DNA of 64,000 bases from Croceimicrobium sp963974215 (GCA_963974215.1 CAXBBL010000014.1:26229-90228); one strand, 5' to 3'. Positions 17,664-27,143 are shown, counted from the stretch's first letter. Notes: a model not told the origin generated them from the letters alone. Numbers and translations are program-made.

Positions 17664-17991
17664 AAAATGAAATTGAAGCGGCAAAGGTGCGCTTTTTTAA
17701 AAAGCAGCAATTCCTCTTATCGAGTGGGAAAAAGAGGTATCATTAAGCTCGATATTTGCTTTGGGAAACTAGCATGGTAGATGTAGGGTGAAATTGCTCC
17801 GAAAAGGGAGGAAAAGTTTAAAACTATACTTTGTTGTTAACGTGAGTTCCAATTTTTGCAAAGGTTCTAAGGACTTGTTTTGCAGCGAATGAAAATAACG
17901 AGCGATAAATTAAAACCTTGAAAGGTCTAATACTAATTGACTTATCCTTCATTCATCTTCTTTTCCTATCTTTAAAATTTGAATCCGCTAG
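17664..17991. other. Intergenic region between divergent genes
   Basis: This 328-bp AT-rich stretch has no credible ORF. It holds CACCTTTG (17689-17682, minus strand) for the transporter, TATCTTTA (17967-17974, 7 of 8 to TAnnTTTG) for the large secreted protein, and AACGTGAGTTC (17839-17849), identical to the first 11 bases of the dispersed repeat end at 22631. Confidence 0.4.
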
Positions 17992-20900
17992 ATGAAACAA
18001 ATAACAGCTATCGCCCTGTTTCTTGCCTTTGGTTTTGGATTAAGAGCGCAGTGCTTGGCTCCCAGTAATGTCCTAGCCAACAATATTACTGCCAGCTCTA
18101 TTAATATAGACCTAAATGGTAGTGGTACTGGCCCTTGGGAGCTAGAATATGGACTAAGTGGATTTGCCATTGGCACTGGAATTAGGATTAGTTCGGTAAA
18201 TAAAACTTTGTCGCTTACTAACCTAAGTTCTGCAACCTCCTATCAGGTTTACATCCGAAGAAGCTGTGGCTCAATAAACAGTCCTTGGCATACTATTTCT
18301 TTTGTTACGAGTTGTGGTAGCGTTCTTTCTAGCCCAGTAACCTTTAACTTCGAAGGCGCAGCCTGGCAAAGTCCAACGAATCCAACCGGTACTGGTAATG
18401 TGGGCACTTGCTGGACTATAAGTCCACAGGGCACCAATACCTTTTGGGCGGCAGGGCCAGCCCATGATACCCGTTTAAACACTGGGCCAGTCGGAGATCA
18501 TAGCACCGGGTTTGGTACGTATATTCACCTCAATGGTTTAGGCATTTCCATAGACTCAATATCTAGCATTCAGTCACCACCTATCGACTTGTTTGGTCTT
18601 AGTAATCCGCAGCTAAAATTTTGGTATCATATGTACGGTGCTGGTATCGACTCCCTTGAAGTAATGGTGCGTCCCAATTCTACCATTGATTGGGATACCT
18701 TACACACCTTGCAAGGACAACAACAATTTAGTCAAGAGGAGCCTTGGCTGCCCTTAAGTTTATCACTATCCAACTTTATTGATAGTACGGTGAAGATTCA
18801 ATTTGTGGCTTATGCTAAGGGAACAGCAGTGCAAATGGCCATTGATGATTTATCGATCACCGACTCTAGTTCTTGTCTCCCGTCTACTTATTTCCGAACT
18901 ATTTCCAATGATGATACTTCCGTGCTTTTAGATTGGGATGCAGGATCGGGCGCAAGCCACATAATTGAATATGGTCTGAAGGGGTTTACTTTAGGCACTG
19001 GCACAGTGCTTAATTCAGGATCGCCCCCCTTTCGAGTAAGTAACTTATTAGCTAACACCGATTATGAGTTTTACCTACGCGACCAATGTGGGGCAAATCA
19101 GGCTAGTAGTTGGACTAACGCCTTGGAAGTTCATACCGATTGTCCCCCAGAATATGGTTCTTTCGCTGAGAACTTCGAAGGCATTTCTTGGCCTAATGGC
19201 GGATTAGAACCTTGTTGGGATCGTTATAATTTACTCGATTTCAAGTGGAATGTTGGTCCTCCCGCCTTGAGTTATACCCAAAGCGGCCCAGGCCCTAATA
19301 ATCATAGCCTTGGGGGGAGTCAGTTTATTGTGGCTAATCGACCCAATCAAAAAGGCAATGCTCGTAGTAGTATCACTAGCCCTCTTATTGACCTCGATAC
19401 CCTCACTAATCCAGAATTGATTTTTTGGTCACATATGTTTGGCTCACAGATTACCGCTTTTGATGTCTCCATTGACAGTGGTGACGGCTTCAATTTAATA
19501 AGAAGAATAATTGGACCGCAACAGCTTTCTAAAAGTGCACCATGGACGGAGCATATTATTTCTTTGCCGGCTTATAGCGGCAAAACGGTTAAAATTAAGT
19601 TCACGGGAATAGCCTCCAGTAATTGGTCGTCGCTTTCGCGGATCGCGGTAGATGATTTTTCAATTGGTGAAGCACCCCCTTGTAGGAAGCCCACCAACTT
19701 ACAGTTGGATCAAGTGAATTTCACCTCAGCCTCTCTAAGCTGGTTGAGCGGTGGCGCCACAGATTGGATTGTAAGACTTGAAGTCAATGGAACCTCTAGT
19801 ACCCTTTCCGCCACTACTTCTAACCCGTTATTCTTAAATCAACTACAGCCAGGAACAGAATATACAATATGGGTGAGAGATAGCTGCGGGCCAGGTCTGG
19901 TAAGTGATTGGAGTGCGCCGCTCAACTTTAAAACTTATTGCTTACCCGATACTACCCCTTATTTTCAGAATTTTGAAAGCAGTCCTTTTCAAGTACAAAG
20001 CTCTTGGTTTTCAACAGGAACTCTTCATCCTTGTTGGGGAAGAAGTCATGAACAAGGCCCGATTTGGCAACCTTCGCCCGCTACAGTTCTACCCAATAAT
20101 TTATTACCCGCCCAAGATCATACCTCTGGCAATGGAAAGTATATTGGAGGCTCCCTTTATCTGGGGAATGGCACCAATGAAGCCACTTCCTTTACCTCGC
20201 CTCATATTGATCTAACAAACCTTATTCGTCCTGAACTTTCTTTTTGGTATTACTTAGGAGGCTATAGCTTTTCATCCAATCAGCTTCAGGTTGAAGTAAA
20301 TGATGGCACGGGCTGGCAGAATGTTAGCACCATTTATGGTCCTCAGCAACTTTCAACCACCGATGCGTGGATTAAGGAAGTTATCGACCTTGCAAACTTT
20401 AGGAATGATACCATCCGAATTCGTTTCAAAACCATTGGTAATAACCTTTACTCCACTACCGCAGGCGCGGTGGATGATATTTCGATTTATAACAATCCTA
20501 ATTGCTTACCTCCTTCAAACTTGGAAGTTTTAAATGTTACGAGCAACAAGGCTTTTTTTAATTGGACTACAGGTGGGGCCAGTAATTGGGTGGTGAAATA
20601 TAAACCCCTTGGAGGCAGTTTTCAATATCAGAATACCGCTATTAATGACTCTTTTGCCCTAAACAGCCTTACGCCGGGTACCCGCTATGAAGTTTGGGTA
20701 CGAGATAGTTGTGGTCCTGATGTAAGCTCTTGGCTAGGGCCAATTTTTATTGTCACTGATTGCCTTCCTACAAGCGTGCCATTCTACGAAAGTTTTGATG
20801 GTCCCTTTTGGATACCGGGCTTAGGTTCAGCTAAAGCGGGTATCATCGATAATTGCTGGCGCCGTTCTGATAGTACTTATAAAGTTTGGTTGCCTAGTAC

Positions 20901-22560
20901 AGGAGCCAGTGCCAGTAGCTTTAGCGGACCTTCGGGGTCTCGCAGCGGCTCGGGAAATTATATGATGACCGAGAGACTTGTCCCACCGCCGGCTAATATT
21001 GGCCCGAATGAGTTTCGCAGTCCCCTAATTGTCATCACTGGTTTACAACAACCTGAATTAAATTTCTGGTACCATATGTATGGTCCGCAAATCCAAAAAC
21101 TTTTGATCTATGTAGAGAAAATGGATGATTCCCGAATACTAATTGACTCCTTGATTGGTCAGCAGCAAAACGGTAAAAATGCCGCTTGGCAGCAGCAAAG
21201 TAATTCTCTCTCTGCCTTTATAGGAGACACTTTGAAAATTGTATTTGTGGCTTTAAACGGAAATGGTCAAGGGAAGGCCAATATAGCTATTGATGATGTT
21301 GAAATAATTGATGGTATTTGCAGTGCCCCACTAAGTCTAAGCGCCACGAGTATAACCACTAATTCGGCGGTTCTCAATTGGACTTCGGTGAGTAATCAAA
21401 GCACAATAGAATATGGCTTGGCTGGATTTAGTATTGGCTCAGGCAACAGAATTAACGGTCTAAGCTCAGGTTATGGTTTAACTGGCTTACAGGCTTTTAC
21501 TACCTATGAGTTTTACGTTCGCGATAGTTGTAGAAACTACAATAGCGGCTGGGCAGGACCGTATTTATTTACAACCTTCTGCGCTACACCCGTGGCCGAT
21601 TTTAGTCATCAAGGAAATAGTCTTAGTCTAAATTTTGACGGCTCCCAATCGGTGGGAACGGGCCTTAGTTATCATTGGGACTTTGGCGATGGAAGTACAG
21701 GCAACGGGGTAAATCCCAATCACACTTATTTTCTGGGAGGATTTTATAGCGTAAGCCTCATAAGTACAGATACTTGTGGCTTAAGTGATACTTTAACTAA
21801 AAGCATTCAGGTTTGTGAAGCACCCCAAGCGGTGATTAATTATACCAGAAATGGACTGACCGTAAATTTTAATGGTCTCTCTTCCGTTGCAGCCACCCAA
21901 TATTACTGGGATTTTGGTTCTGCAGGTATCTCCATGATCGATAGTCCGCAGGTAACCTTTCCTGCTAAAGGAAGCTACACTATCGTGTTGATTGTGACGA
22001 ATGCTTGTGGCGCAAGAGATACCAACACTTTTAGGATTTTAATTTGTGACAAACCCACGGCCTCCTTTACCACTAGTATAAGTACCTTTTCAAATCTTCT
22101 TATCGTAAACTTTGATGGAACCACTTCTACTTTTGTAGATTCTTTCGTATGGGATTTTGGTGATGGTACTAAGGATTCTACTACCTTAACTCCTGTGCAT
22201 ATTTACCCTACAAACAGTCTCAATTATATTACAAGGCTTATTGTTAGAGCCGACTGTGGTTGGTCCGATACTTTGGCCTACCCCTTAAGCGGCCCTATAG
22301 GTTTAACTGAAAATGAAATGGCCCAAATTTCAGTATATCCAAATCCGGCAGACGACCGACTGATTGTAGTTTTTGAAGAAGAACAAATTAAGATATCTCA
22401 GCTCTTGTGGTTTGATGTGAGTGGTAAACAGTATGAAGTTCCACTTTTAGCTAAAACAGAACGGCAATTTGAATTTGATGTTTCCGGTTTAGCGGCCGGC
22501 GAGTATCTATTGGTTTTAAAGGCTCAACCGGGAACGGCTTTTAAGATTCGTATAAAATAA
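17992..22560 (+). CDS. Large secreted Fn3/MAM-like/PKD protein with type IX sorting domain
   Basis: A 1522-residue exported protein. A signal peptide ends near GLRAQ (residues 1-20). Five fibronectin-type-III-like modules start near residues 21, 292, 563, 838 and 1107, each opening with a Cys-rich C(L)xPS-type block and closing with RDSCG-type loops. Between them sit four MAM-like jelly-roll modules (FEG or FDG, then GxCWxR/S, then W-H-M/YYxxG, then AIDDxSI). Three PKD modules (YHWDFGDGST, YYWDFGS, FVWDFGDGT) fill about 1198-1430. The last 80 residues are a type IX sorting domain (YPNPADDRL). Probable role is cell-surface adhesion or polymer binding; no catalytic motif is seen. It appears monocistronic. 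Confidence 0.9.
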   Translation: MKQITAIALFLAFGFGLRAQCLAPSNVLANNITASSINIDLNGSGTGPWELEYGLSGFAIGTGIRISSVNKTLSLTNLSSATSYQVYIRRSCGSINSPWHTISFVTSCGSVLSSPVTFNFEGAAWQSPTNPTGTGNVGTCWTISPQGTNTFWAAGPAHDTRLNTGPVGDHSTGFGTYIHLNGLGISIDSISSIQSPPIDLFGLSNPQLKFWYHMYGAGIDSLEVMVRPNSTIDWDTLHTLQGQQQFSQEEPWLPLSLSLSNFIDSTVKIQFVAYAKGTAVQMAIDDLSITDSSSCLPSTYFRTISNDDTSVLLDWDAGSGASHIIEYGLKGFTLGTGTVLNSGSPPFRVSNLLANTDYEFYLRDQCGANQASSWTNALEVHTDCPPEYGSFAENFEGISWPNGGLEPCWDRYNLLDFKWNVGPPALSYTQSGPGPNNHSLGGSQFIVANRPNQKGNARSSITSPLIDLDTLTNPELIFWSHMFGSQITAFDVSIDSGDGFNLIRRIIGPQQLSKSAPWTEHIISLPAYSGKTVKIKFTGIASSNWSSLSRIAVDDFSIGEAPPCRKPTNLQLDQVNFTSASLSWLSGGATDWIVRLEVNGTSSTLSATTSNPLFLNQLQPGTEYTIWVRDSCGPGLVSDWSAPLNFKTYCLPDTTPYFQNFESSPFQVQSSWFSTGTLHPCWGRSHEQGPIWQPSPATVLPNNLLPAQDHTSGNGKYIGGSLYLGNGTNEATSFTSPHIDLTNLIRPELSFWYYLGGYSFSSNQLQVEVNDGTGWQNVSTIYGPQQLSTTDAWIKEVIDLANFRNDTIRIRFKTIGNNLYSTTAGAVDDISIYNNPNCLPPSNLEVLNVTSNKAFFNWTTGGASNWVVKYKPLGGSFQYQNTAINDSFALNSLTPGTRYEVWVRDSCGPDVSSWLGPIFIVTDCLPTSVPFYESFDGPFWIPGLGSAKAGIIDNCWRRSDSTYKVWLPSTGASASSFSGPSGSRSGSGNYMMTERLVPPPANIGPNEFRSPLIVITGLQQPELNFWYHMYGPQIQKLLIYVEKMDDSRILIDSLIGQQQNGKNAAWQQQSNSLSAFIGDTLKIVFVALNGNGQGKANIAIDDVEIIDGICSAPLSLSATSITTNSAVLNWTSVSNQSTIEYGLAGFSIGSGNRINGLSSGYGLTGLQAFTTYEFYVRDSCRNYNSGWAGPYLFTTFCATPVADFSHQGNSLSLNFDGSQSVGTGLSYHWDFGDGSTGNGVNPNHTYFLGGFYSVSLISTDTCGLSDTLTKSIQVCEAPQAVINYTRNGLTVNFNGLSSVAATQYYWDFGSAGISMIDSPQVTFPAKGSYTIVLIVTNACGARDTNTFRILICDKPTASFTTSISTFSNLLIVNFDGTTSTFVDSFVWDFGDGTKDSTTLTPVHIYPTNSLNYITRLIVRADCGWSDTLAYPLSGPIGLTENEMAQISVYPNPADDRLIVVFEEEQIKISQLLWFDVSGKQYEVPLLAKTERQFEFDVSGLAAGEYLLVLKAQPGTAFKIRIK

Positions 22561-22630
22561 AGTAGTAATCAAATACACTTTCCATTTTCGAAAACCAAAA
22601 TCAATAATGGTAAATGCTCCTTGATCAAAT

Positions 22631-22893
22631 AACGTGAGTTCGACGTAAAATTAGGCCTCAGACCTCTTGTAAATAGTGGGTTTCAAGCCGAAGCAGTGAA
22701 GCAATAGCGGGCTATTGTGAGCTGCTGAGGCGTGGAAAACCGCTTTTTAGAAGGGGCCTAAACGGATTTTCCAATAAAAATGAAAATTCTGCATCTAGCT
22801 TATTTGCTTTAGACCGCTACAGCTGCACAATCCAGACTAGTCTTTTCCTTCTATTGATAATCTGAGGCTCTAATTTATTCTCGAATTCACATT
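22631..22893. repeat. MITE-like non-coding element with imperfect terminal inverted repeats
   Basis: The left end (22631-22662, AACGTGAGTTCGA...GCCTCAGA) and the reverse complement of the right end (22861-22893) agree at 26 of 33 aligned positions, ending in identical GCCTCAGA blocks. AAAT directly flanks both sides (22627-22630 and 22894-22897), a possible 4-bp target duplication, weak because it is AT-rich. The interior carries a nested hairpin at 22651-22761 and a tail (22789-22880) with 77 of 88 bases identical to 35679-35766. There is no ORF, so it would be non-autonomous. Confidence 0.6.
22651..22761. repeat. Long nested hairpin within the repeat element
   Basis: The outer arms TTAGGCC (22651-22657) and GGCCTAA (22755-22761) pair perfectly. 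Inside, CCTCTT/AGAAGG, AGTGG/CCGCT, TTTC/GAAA, GCC/GGC, AGCAG/CTGCT and CAATAG/CTATTG continue the stem to a CGGG tetraloop near 22708-22711. Two symmetric GA/GA internal steps interrupt the upper stem, a pattern seen in structured RNAs. Confidence 0.55.
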
Positions 22894-22963
22894 AAATAGG
22901 TAGTCTTTTAAGGCGAATCGACAAAAACAGGATTCTGTTTTGTCTAAGGCATGATGCAGAATT

Positions 22964-24529
22964 TTATCGAATAGCCGAATAAAACTCCACCGCAGCTTCT
23001 GCGCATCTTTCGCCATCCATACCCGCCGAAACAATACCGCCTGCAAAGCCAGCGCCTTCACCACTTGGAAAGAGATTACTAATTTCAGGGTGCTGCAAAG
23101 TTTCTCTATTACGAGGGATGCGTACAGGGCTACTGGTGCGGCTTTCGCTGCCTATAATATTGGCTTCATTGGATAAGTAGCCTGGCATTTTGCGACCGAA
23201 TTCCACAAAAGCTTTTTGCAAGCGTTTGGCGAAAAAGGGAGGCAAAACCTTATGCATGGCTACTGATTTTAATCCTGGGATATATGAGCTAGGATTGAGC
23301 TTTTCGGAAACCTTCCCCTTGACAAAATCCACTAATCTTTGGGCGGCCGCTACTTGCGTTTTGCCACCAGCTTCCCAAACTAAACGTTCTACTTCCTGCT
23401 GAAATATCAAACCTGCTAAAGGACCATGTTCCTTATAAGGCGCTAAGTCTTCCATCTCAATGCCCACGACTATGCCGCTATTAGCAAAGCTGTTATCCCG
23501 TTTACTAGGACTCATGCCGTTTACCACTAACTCGTTTTGCTCAGTAGCGGCTGGAACAATAAAGCCACCAGGGCACATACAAAAACTGTAAACGCCGCGC
23601 TGATCTACTTGCTGTACTAATTTATAAGATGCCGCAGGTAAAAGCTCATCATAACTATTACCGTGGTACTGTATTTTATTAATTAGCTTTTGCGGATGTT
23701 CCACGCGCACGCCCATGGCAAAAGGCTTAGCTTCAATGCGAATATTTTTGCGATGCAGTAAATGATAAATGTCGCGCGCACTATGACCGGTAGCGAGGAT
23801 CAAAGAATAGATGGGCCAAATTTTTCCATCGGCCGTACTAAGGGAACTAATACGATTTCCTTCCTGCTTTATATCGGTCAAACGCGTTTCAAAATGAATT
23901 TCGCCCCCGTATTTTAAAACCGTTTCACGCATGGCCGCCACAACTTTGGGTAGTTTGTTGGTGCCAATATGAGGATGCGCTTCATATAAAATATCTTCGG
24001 CTGCGCCATGCTCTACCAAAGAGTCGAGAATGCGTTGTACGCTGCCGCGCTTTTTGCTGCGGGTGTACAATTTCCCATCCGAATAAGTGCCGGCACCACC
24101 TTCGCCAAAGCAATAGTTAGAATCGCTATCCACAATATTGTCGCGGTTAATCGCTTTTAAATCGCGACGACGGCTGCGTACATCCTTGCCACGTTCCAGC
24201 ACCACCGGTTTAAAACCTAACTCAAGTAAACGCAAAGCAGCCCACATGCCCGCTGGGCCAAAACCGATAATATGTACTTCGGGAGCGGTACTAACATCTT
24301 TAAAGTTAAAAACGGTTAAGGCGCGGGGTGCAAGTTTTTCTTGCAGCGAATACTGAATTTCCAGATTTACCTTAATCGCTTTCTTACGCGCATCAATATT
24401 GCGCTTCACCAAGCGCCAGTCTAAAAAGTCGCTGGCGGTCAACTTTAATTCTTTCCGTAAGAAATCTTCCAAAGCACCATCGGTGTAGGCGATTTCTGGG
24501 CTAATACTAATGCTAAGTTCTTGGCTCAT
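22964..24529 (-). CDS. FAD-dependent NAD(P)/FAD oxidoreductase (COG2509-type)
   Basis: A 521-residue flavoprotein. The first 90 residues are an alpha/beta domain unique to this family; the FAD-binding Rossmann motif is IIGFGPAGMWAALRLLELG (about 88-106), followed by the VLERG acidic end. NYCFGEGGAGTYSDGKLYTR (about 138-157) is the family signature. The C-terminal FAD-contact block is FPSGEGAGFAGGIVSAGMDG (about 489-508). Substrate unknown; often annotated as uncharacterised FAD dehydrogenase. It is 15 bp downstream of porT, giving a menG-porT-FAD gene run. Confidence 0.9.
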   Translation of the reverse strand: MSQELSISISPEIAYTDGALEDFLRKELKLTASDFLDWRLVKRNIDARKKAIKVNLEIQYSLQEKLAPRALTVFNFKDVSTAPEVHIIGFGPAGMWAALRLLELGFKPVVLERGKDVRSRRRDLKAINRDNIVDSDSNYCFGEGGAGTYSDGKLYTRSKKRGSVQRILDSLVEHGAAEDILYEAHPHIGTNKLPKVVAAMRETVLKYGGEIHFETRLTDIKQEGNRISSLSTADGKIWPIYSLILATGHSARDIYHLLHRKNIRIEAKPFAMGVRVEHPQKLINKIQYHGNSYDELLPAASYKLVQQVDQRGVYSFCMCPGGFIVPAATEQNELVVNGMSPSKRDNSFANSGIVVGIEMEDLAPYKEHGPLAGLIFQQEVERLVWEAGGKTQVAAAQRLVDFVKGKVSEKLNPSSYIPGLKSVAMHKVLPPFFAKRLQKAFVEFGRKMPGYLSNEANIIGSESRTSSPVRIPRNRETLQHPEISNLFPSGEGAGFAGGIVSAGMDGERCAEAAVEFYSAIR

Positions 24530-24544
24530 CTCCCGTAAGGGGAA

Positions 24545-25249
24545 TTATTCGAAAGTGAAGTTAATAAGAATAGCACGCGTTTGAATGGATTCAATCCCTG
24601 CTGCTAAAAAGGTGTCGTCTTCTACGCGCATGTTGGTGACCCCAAAGTTGGCAATAATTTGCGGTGAAAACTTAAAGTATTCAAAATAGATATCAGTGCC
24701 AAAACCAATTTCATAACTGATGTCATTACTCTTCAATTTGAAAACTCGATCATCTACCACATCTTCATCACTGGATAAGTCTATAGAATATTTTGGCCCC
24801 GCTATTAGGTGTAAGCGGTAATTACCCACCCGATCTGATTTAAATTTAAAATGAAAAGGAAACTCCAAAAAAGAGGACTCGATATCGCGGCTTACCGCTT
24901 CGCGGCGTTCGGTAAAAGGATTAACCACATCAAAGTTTAGAGTACGAACGGTAGAAGCAAAGCCAGGGTTAAAGCGGAAATCCCAGTGATCGCTTAGGCG
25001 TAAATTGCTAATAATGTGAATGGAATATCCAGGCGCCGTACTCGATCTTACATTGTAATAACCAGGCAAGTCTGTGCTTAAGTCGGCAATGTTTTGCAGC
25101 TTAAAATCATAATAATTCACACCGATAGAAAAGCCGAAGTGCAAAGGTTTGCGATCGTACTTTGGGTTGTTCTTTAAAGCCTTGCGCTGCGCTGAGGCCG
25201 CCAAGGAAAGACTTAATAATATCAGTAAGGGGAAAAGCTTGTTTCTCAC
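24545..25249 (-). CDS. porT: Type IX secretion protein PorT (outer-membrane beta-barrel)
   Basis: A 234-residue outer-membrane barrel with a signal peptide ending SLAASAQ. Recurrent aromatic beta-strands run to the C-terminal INFTFE. Barrel length and the position directly after menG/ubiE match porT of Flavobacteriia, where this gene pair is conserved. PorT is needed for type IX secretion, consistent with two type IX cargo proteins in this window. Start codon is GTG. Identity rests partly on synteny, since barrels are poorly conserved. Confidence 0.75.
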   Translation of the reverse strand: MRNKLFPLLILLSLSLAASAQRKALKNNPKYDRKPLHFGFSIGVNYYDFKLQNIADLSTDLPGYYNVRSSTAPGYSIHIISNLRLSDHWDFRFNPGFASTVRTLNFDVVNPFTERREAVSRDIESSFLEFPFHFKFKSDRVGNYRLHLIAGPKYSIDLSSDEDVVDDRVFKLKSNDISYEIGFGTDIYFEYFKFSPQIIANFGVTNMRVEDDTFLAAGIESIQTRAILINFTFE

Positions 25250-25275
25250 AGTGTAGGAACGTTTTTTAGCAGCAT

Positions 25276-26001
25276 TTATTTTTTGCCTTCATAAATGGTG
25301 GCGATGCCAAAAGTAACGGGAATTCTTCGACCATTTTCATAGCCAACCTTGGTCATAATTTTACTAAACGCATCTCCGTAAGGGAAGGCCTGCACCGACT
25401 CCGGTAAATAGGTATAAGCGCGGCTATCTTTGCTCACCAATTTGCCAATGGTAGGCAGCATAAACTTAAAGTAGAAATTGTAAATCTGCTTAAAGGGGAA
25501 AGACTGAGGTTGAGAAAACTCCAGCACCAACAGGCGACCACCTGGCTTCAAAACGCGCAGCATTTCTGCTAAACCCTTTTCTAAATTCTCGAAATTCCGC
25601 ACGCCAAAAGCTACGGTTATCGCGTCAAAAGTTGCATCTGCAAAGGGTAAATCTTCCGAGTCAGCTTGCTCCAAAGTAATTAAGGAACTCAATTTTTTCT
25701 TCGCTATTTTATCTCGACCCACCGAAAGCATTCCCGCCGAAATATCAATACCCATAATTTTTTCAGGATGTGCTTTTGCTAAGGCAATCGCTAAATCAGC
25801 CGTGCCTGTCGCCACATCCAAAATTAACTTGGGTTCGCCCTCACTGGCCATGCGTACCACTTTTTTACGCCAACCTTTATCAATACTGAGCGACAGTAAA
25901 TGGTTTAACAAATCATAGCGCTCCGAAATATTATCAAACATTTCCGCTACCTGCTGTTTCTTACTGCCCGCCTCATTATAAGGCTTTACTTCCTTAGTCA
26001 T
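25276..26001 (-). CDS. menG: Demethylmenaquinone methyltransferase
   Basis: A class I SAM methyltransferase (UbiE/MenG) of 241 residues doing the last step of menaquinone synthesis. Motif I is DVATGTADLAIALA (about 64-77), followed by GIDISAGML; family signatures FDNISERYDLLNHLLS near 22 and VLKPGGRLLVLEFSQP near 145 are clear. The frame extends 2 codons to a TTG at 26007, but the ATG at 26001 fits the promoter at 26027-26020. Menaquinone is the usual quinone of this phylum, so menG is preferred to ubiE. Confidence 0.95.
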   Translation of the reverse strand: MTKEVKPYNEAGSKKQQVAEMFDNISERYDLLNHLLSLSIDKGWRKKVVRMASEGEPKLILDVATGTADLAIALAKAHPEKIMGIDISAGMLSVGRDKIAKKKLSSLITLEQADSEDLPFADATFDAITVAFGVRNFENLEKGLAEMLRVLKPGGRLLVLEFSQPQSFPFKQIYNFYFKFMLPTIGKLVSKDSRAYTYLPESVQAFPYGDAFSKIMTKVGYENGRRIPVTFGIATIYEGKK

Positions 26002-26019
26002 AGTCAATTAAATCGCTTG

Positions 26020-26027
26020 CAAAGGTA
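26020..26027 (-). promoter_or_regulatory. menG promoter -7 element
   Basis: TACCTTTG on the minus strand is an exact TAnnTTTG match, giving a leader of about 12 nt before the ATG at 26001. Confidence 0.55.
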
Positions 26028-26088
26028 AGGCATAAAAGCGGCCTATTGTTTTGGAATTTCAGGTGCTTTTTTTCTTTAATTTTTTAGG

Positions 26089-26241
26089 GCAACTGCCGGG
26101 CTTTGCCTTCCAAGTCCTCGCCGCCCCTCGGTAAAAAGCAAGTCATAGTTCGAGCTTCCTTAGGTCGCTGCACTATTCCTGCTTTTTATACGCGGCGCGG
26201 CTGCGGGCTTTTCACTGCAATCCCTGTTGCGCGAGCAAACT
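26089..26241. repeat. GC-rich palindromic intergenic repeat
   Basis: This block is much richer in G+C than its flanks and is built from nested inverted repeats: GCAAC/GTTGC at the outside, CTCGCCGC/GCGGCGCG-type arms, and GTAAAAAGCA (near 26132) with TGCTTTTTATAC. It resembles multi-copy GC-rich elements I know from intergenic spaces of Bacteroidota genomes. It fills most of the 353-bp divergent gap between menG and the prohibitin-like gene. No second copy is in the window. Confidence 0.5.
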
Positions 26242-26360
26242 AGGCACAACTCGATTTTTTTACTAGGTTTTTGGGCGAGTTTGAATTCTCCTTAGTTCTC
26301 AAGAACCTAATGGAATGACTTTTGTTAATGATGCACACATAATCAAAAGTATAAATCACC

Positions 26361-27143
26361 ATGAAAAAAGTAAAAAGCTTATTATTGATAGTTTTACTAT
26401 CAACCTTCTTTCTACCCAGTTGCGTTTCGGTAAAACAGGGTAATATCGGGGTCAAACGCAGTCTTGGTAAGATAAGTGAAAAAGGCTTGGAAGCGGGTCC
26501 GCGCTGGTTCAATCCTTTCATCAGTCGCATTATTATTGTACCAGTCAACACCCAAAACTTAGAAGTTAACCTGGCGTTGCCTTCCAAGGAAGGTCTAAAT
26601 GTAAATGCCGATATTTCTATTCTTTACCATGTTAAGGAAGATTTTGTAACCGATGTAGTAGGGAGCATCGGGGTAGACTATGAAGAAACCATGATTTTAC
26701 CTGTGTTTCGCGCCGCTGCCGCCGATGTTACTGCAAACTTTATGGCGAAGGATATGCATACTGGTTTCCGCCTCGACATTGAAAAAGCCATTAAAGTTAA
26801 AATGATGGAGATTTTAGGGAGCCGCGGTTTCGAGATTGAAGCTGTGCTTTTAAAAAGTGTGCAATTGCCCCCGGGATTATATCGCGCCATTGAAGAAAAA
26901 CTGGAAGCTGAACAGGATGCACAACGCATGCAGTTCGTTTTACAAAAGGAGAGGCAAGAAGCAGAGCGCAAAACCATTGAAGCCGCAGGAATTCGCGATG
27001 CCAACAAGATTATTAGTGAGGGATTAACACCAGCCATTATTCAATACAAAGGTATTGAAGCATATCGCTCTTTATCCAATTCCCCCAATACCAAATTGAT
27101 AATCGGACAAAATATGCAGCAGCCACTTTTACTGCAGCCCTAA
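26361..27143 (+). CDS. Prohibitin-like SPFH-domain lipoprotein
   Basis: A 260-residue SPFH/band-7 protein. The N-terminus is a lipoprotein signal with lipobox LPSC (Cys 21), so it is probably anchored to a membrane on the periplasmic side. The SPFH domain spans about 25-190 (QGNIGVKRSLGKI through LLKSVQLPPGLYRAIEEKLEAEQ), followed by a charged helical segment (about 185-225) of the kind that oligomerises in prohibitins. Members of this family act as membrane scaffolds; a specific role is not deducible. It appears monocistronic. Confidence 0.88.
   Translation: MKKVKSLLLIVLLSTFFLPSCVSVKQGNIGVKRSLGKISEKGLEAGPRWFNPFISRIIIVPVNTQNLEVNLALPSKEGLNVNADISILYHVKEDFVTDVVGSIGVDYEETMILPVFRAAAADVTANFMAKDMHTGFRLDIEKAIKVKMMEILGSRGFEIEAVLLKSVQLPPGLYRAIEEKLEAEQDAQRMQFVLQKERQEAERKTIEAAGIRDANKIISEGLTPAIIQYKGIEAYRSLSNSPNTKLIIGQNMQQPLLLQP

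Larger units (their letters stand above)
22561..22963. other. 403-bp convergent intergenic region filled by a repeat element
   Basis: No ORF of any credibility is seen. Almost two thirds of the gap is the inverted-repeat-bounded element at 22631-22893; the remaining flanks are short AT-rich sequence. Confidence 0.6.

Noticed and set aside
17890..17945. Resemblance to the 3' end of 23S rRNA (TCTAATACTAATTG)
   Set aside because: The similarity is about 15 bases only, with no rRNA sequence upstream; likely chance.
22670..22745. A riboswitch or known regulatory RNA at the large hairpin
   Set aside because: It is downstream of one gene's stop and of the other gene's 3' end, not in a leader, and no known aptamer core is recognised.
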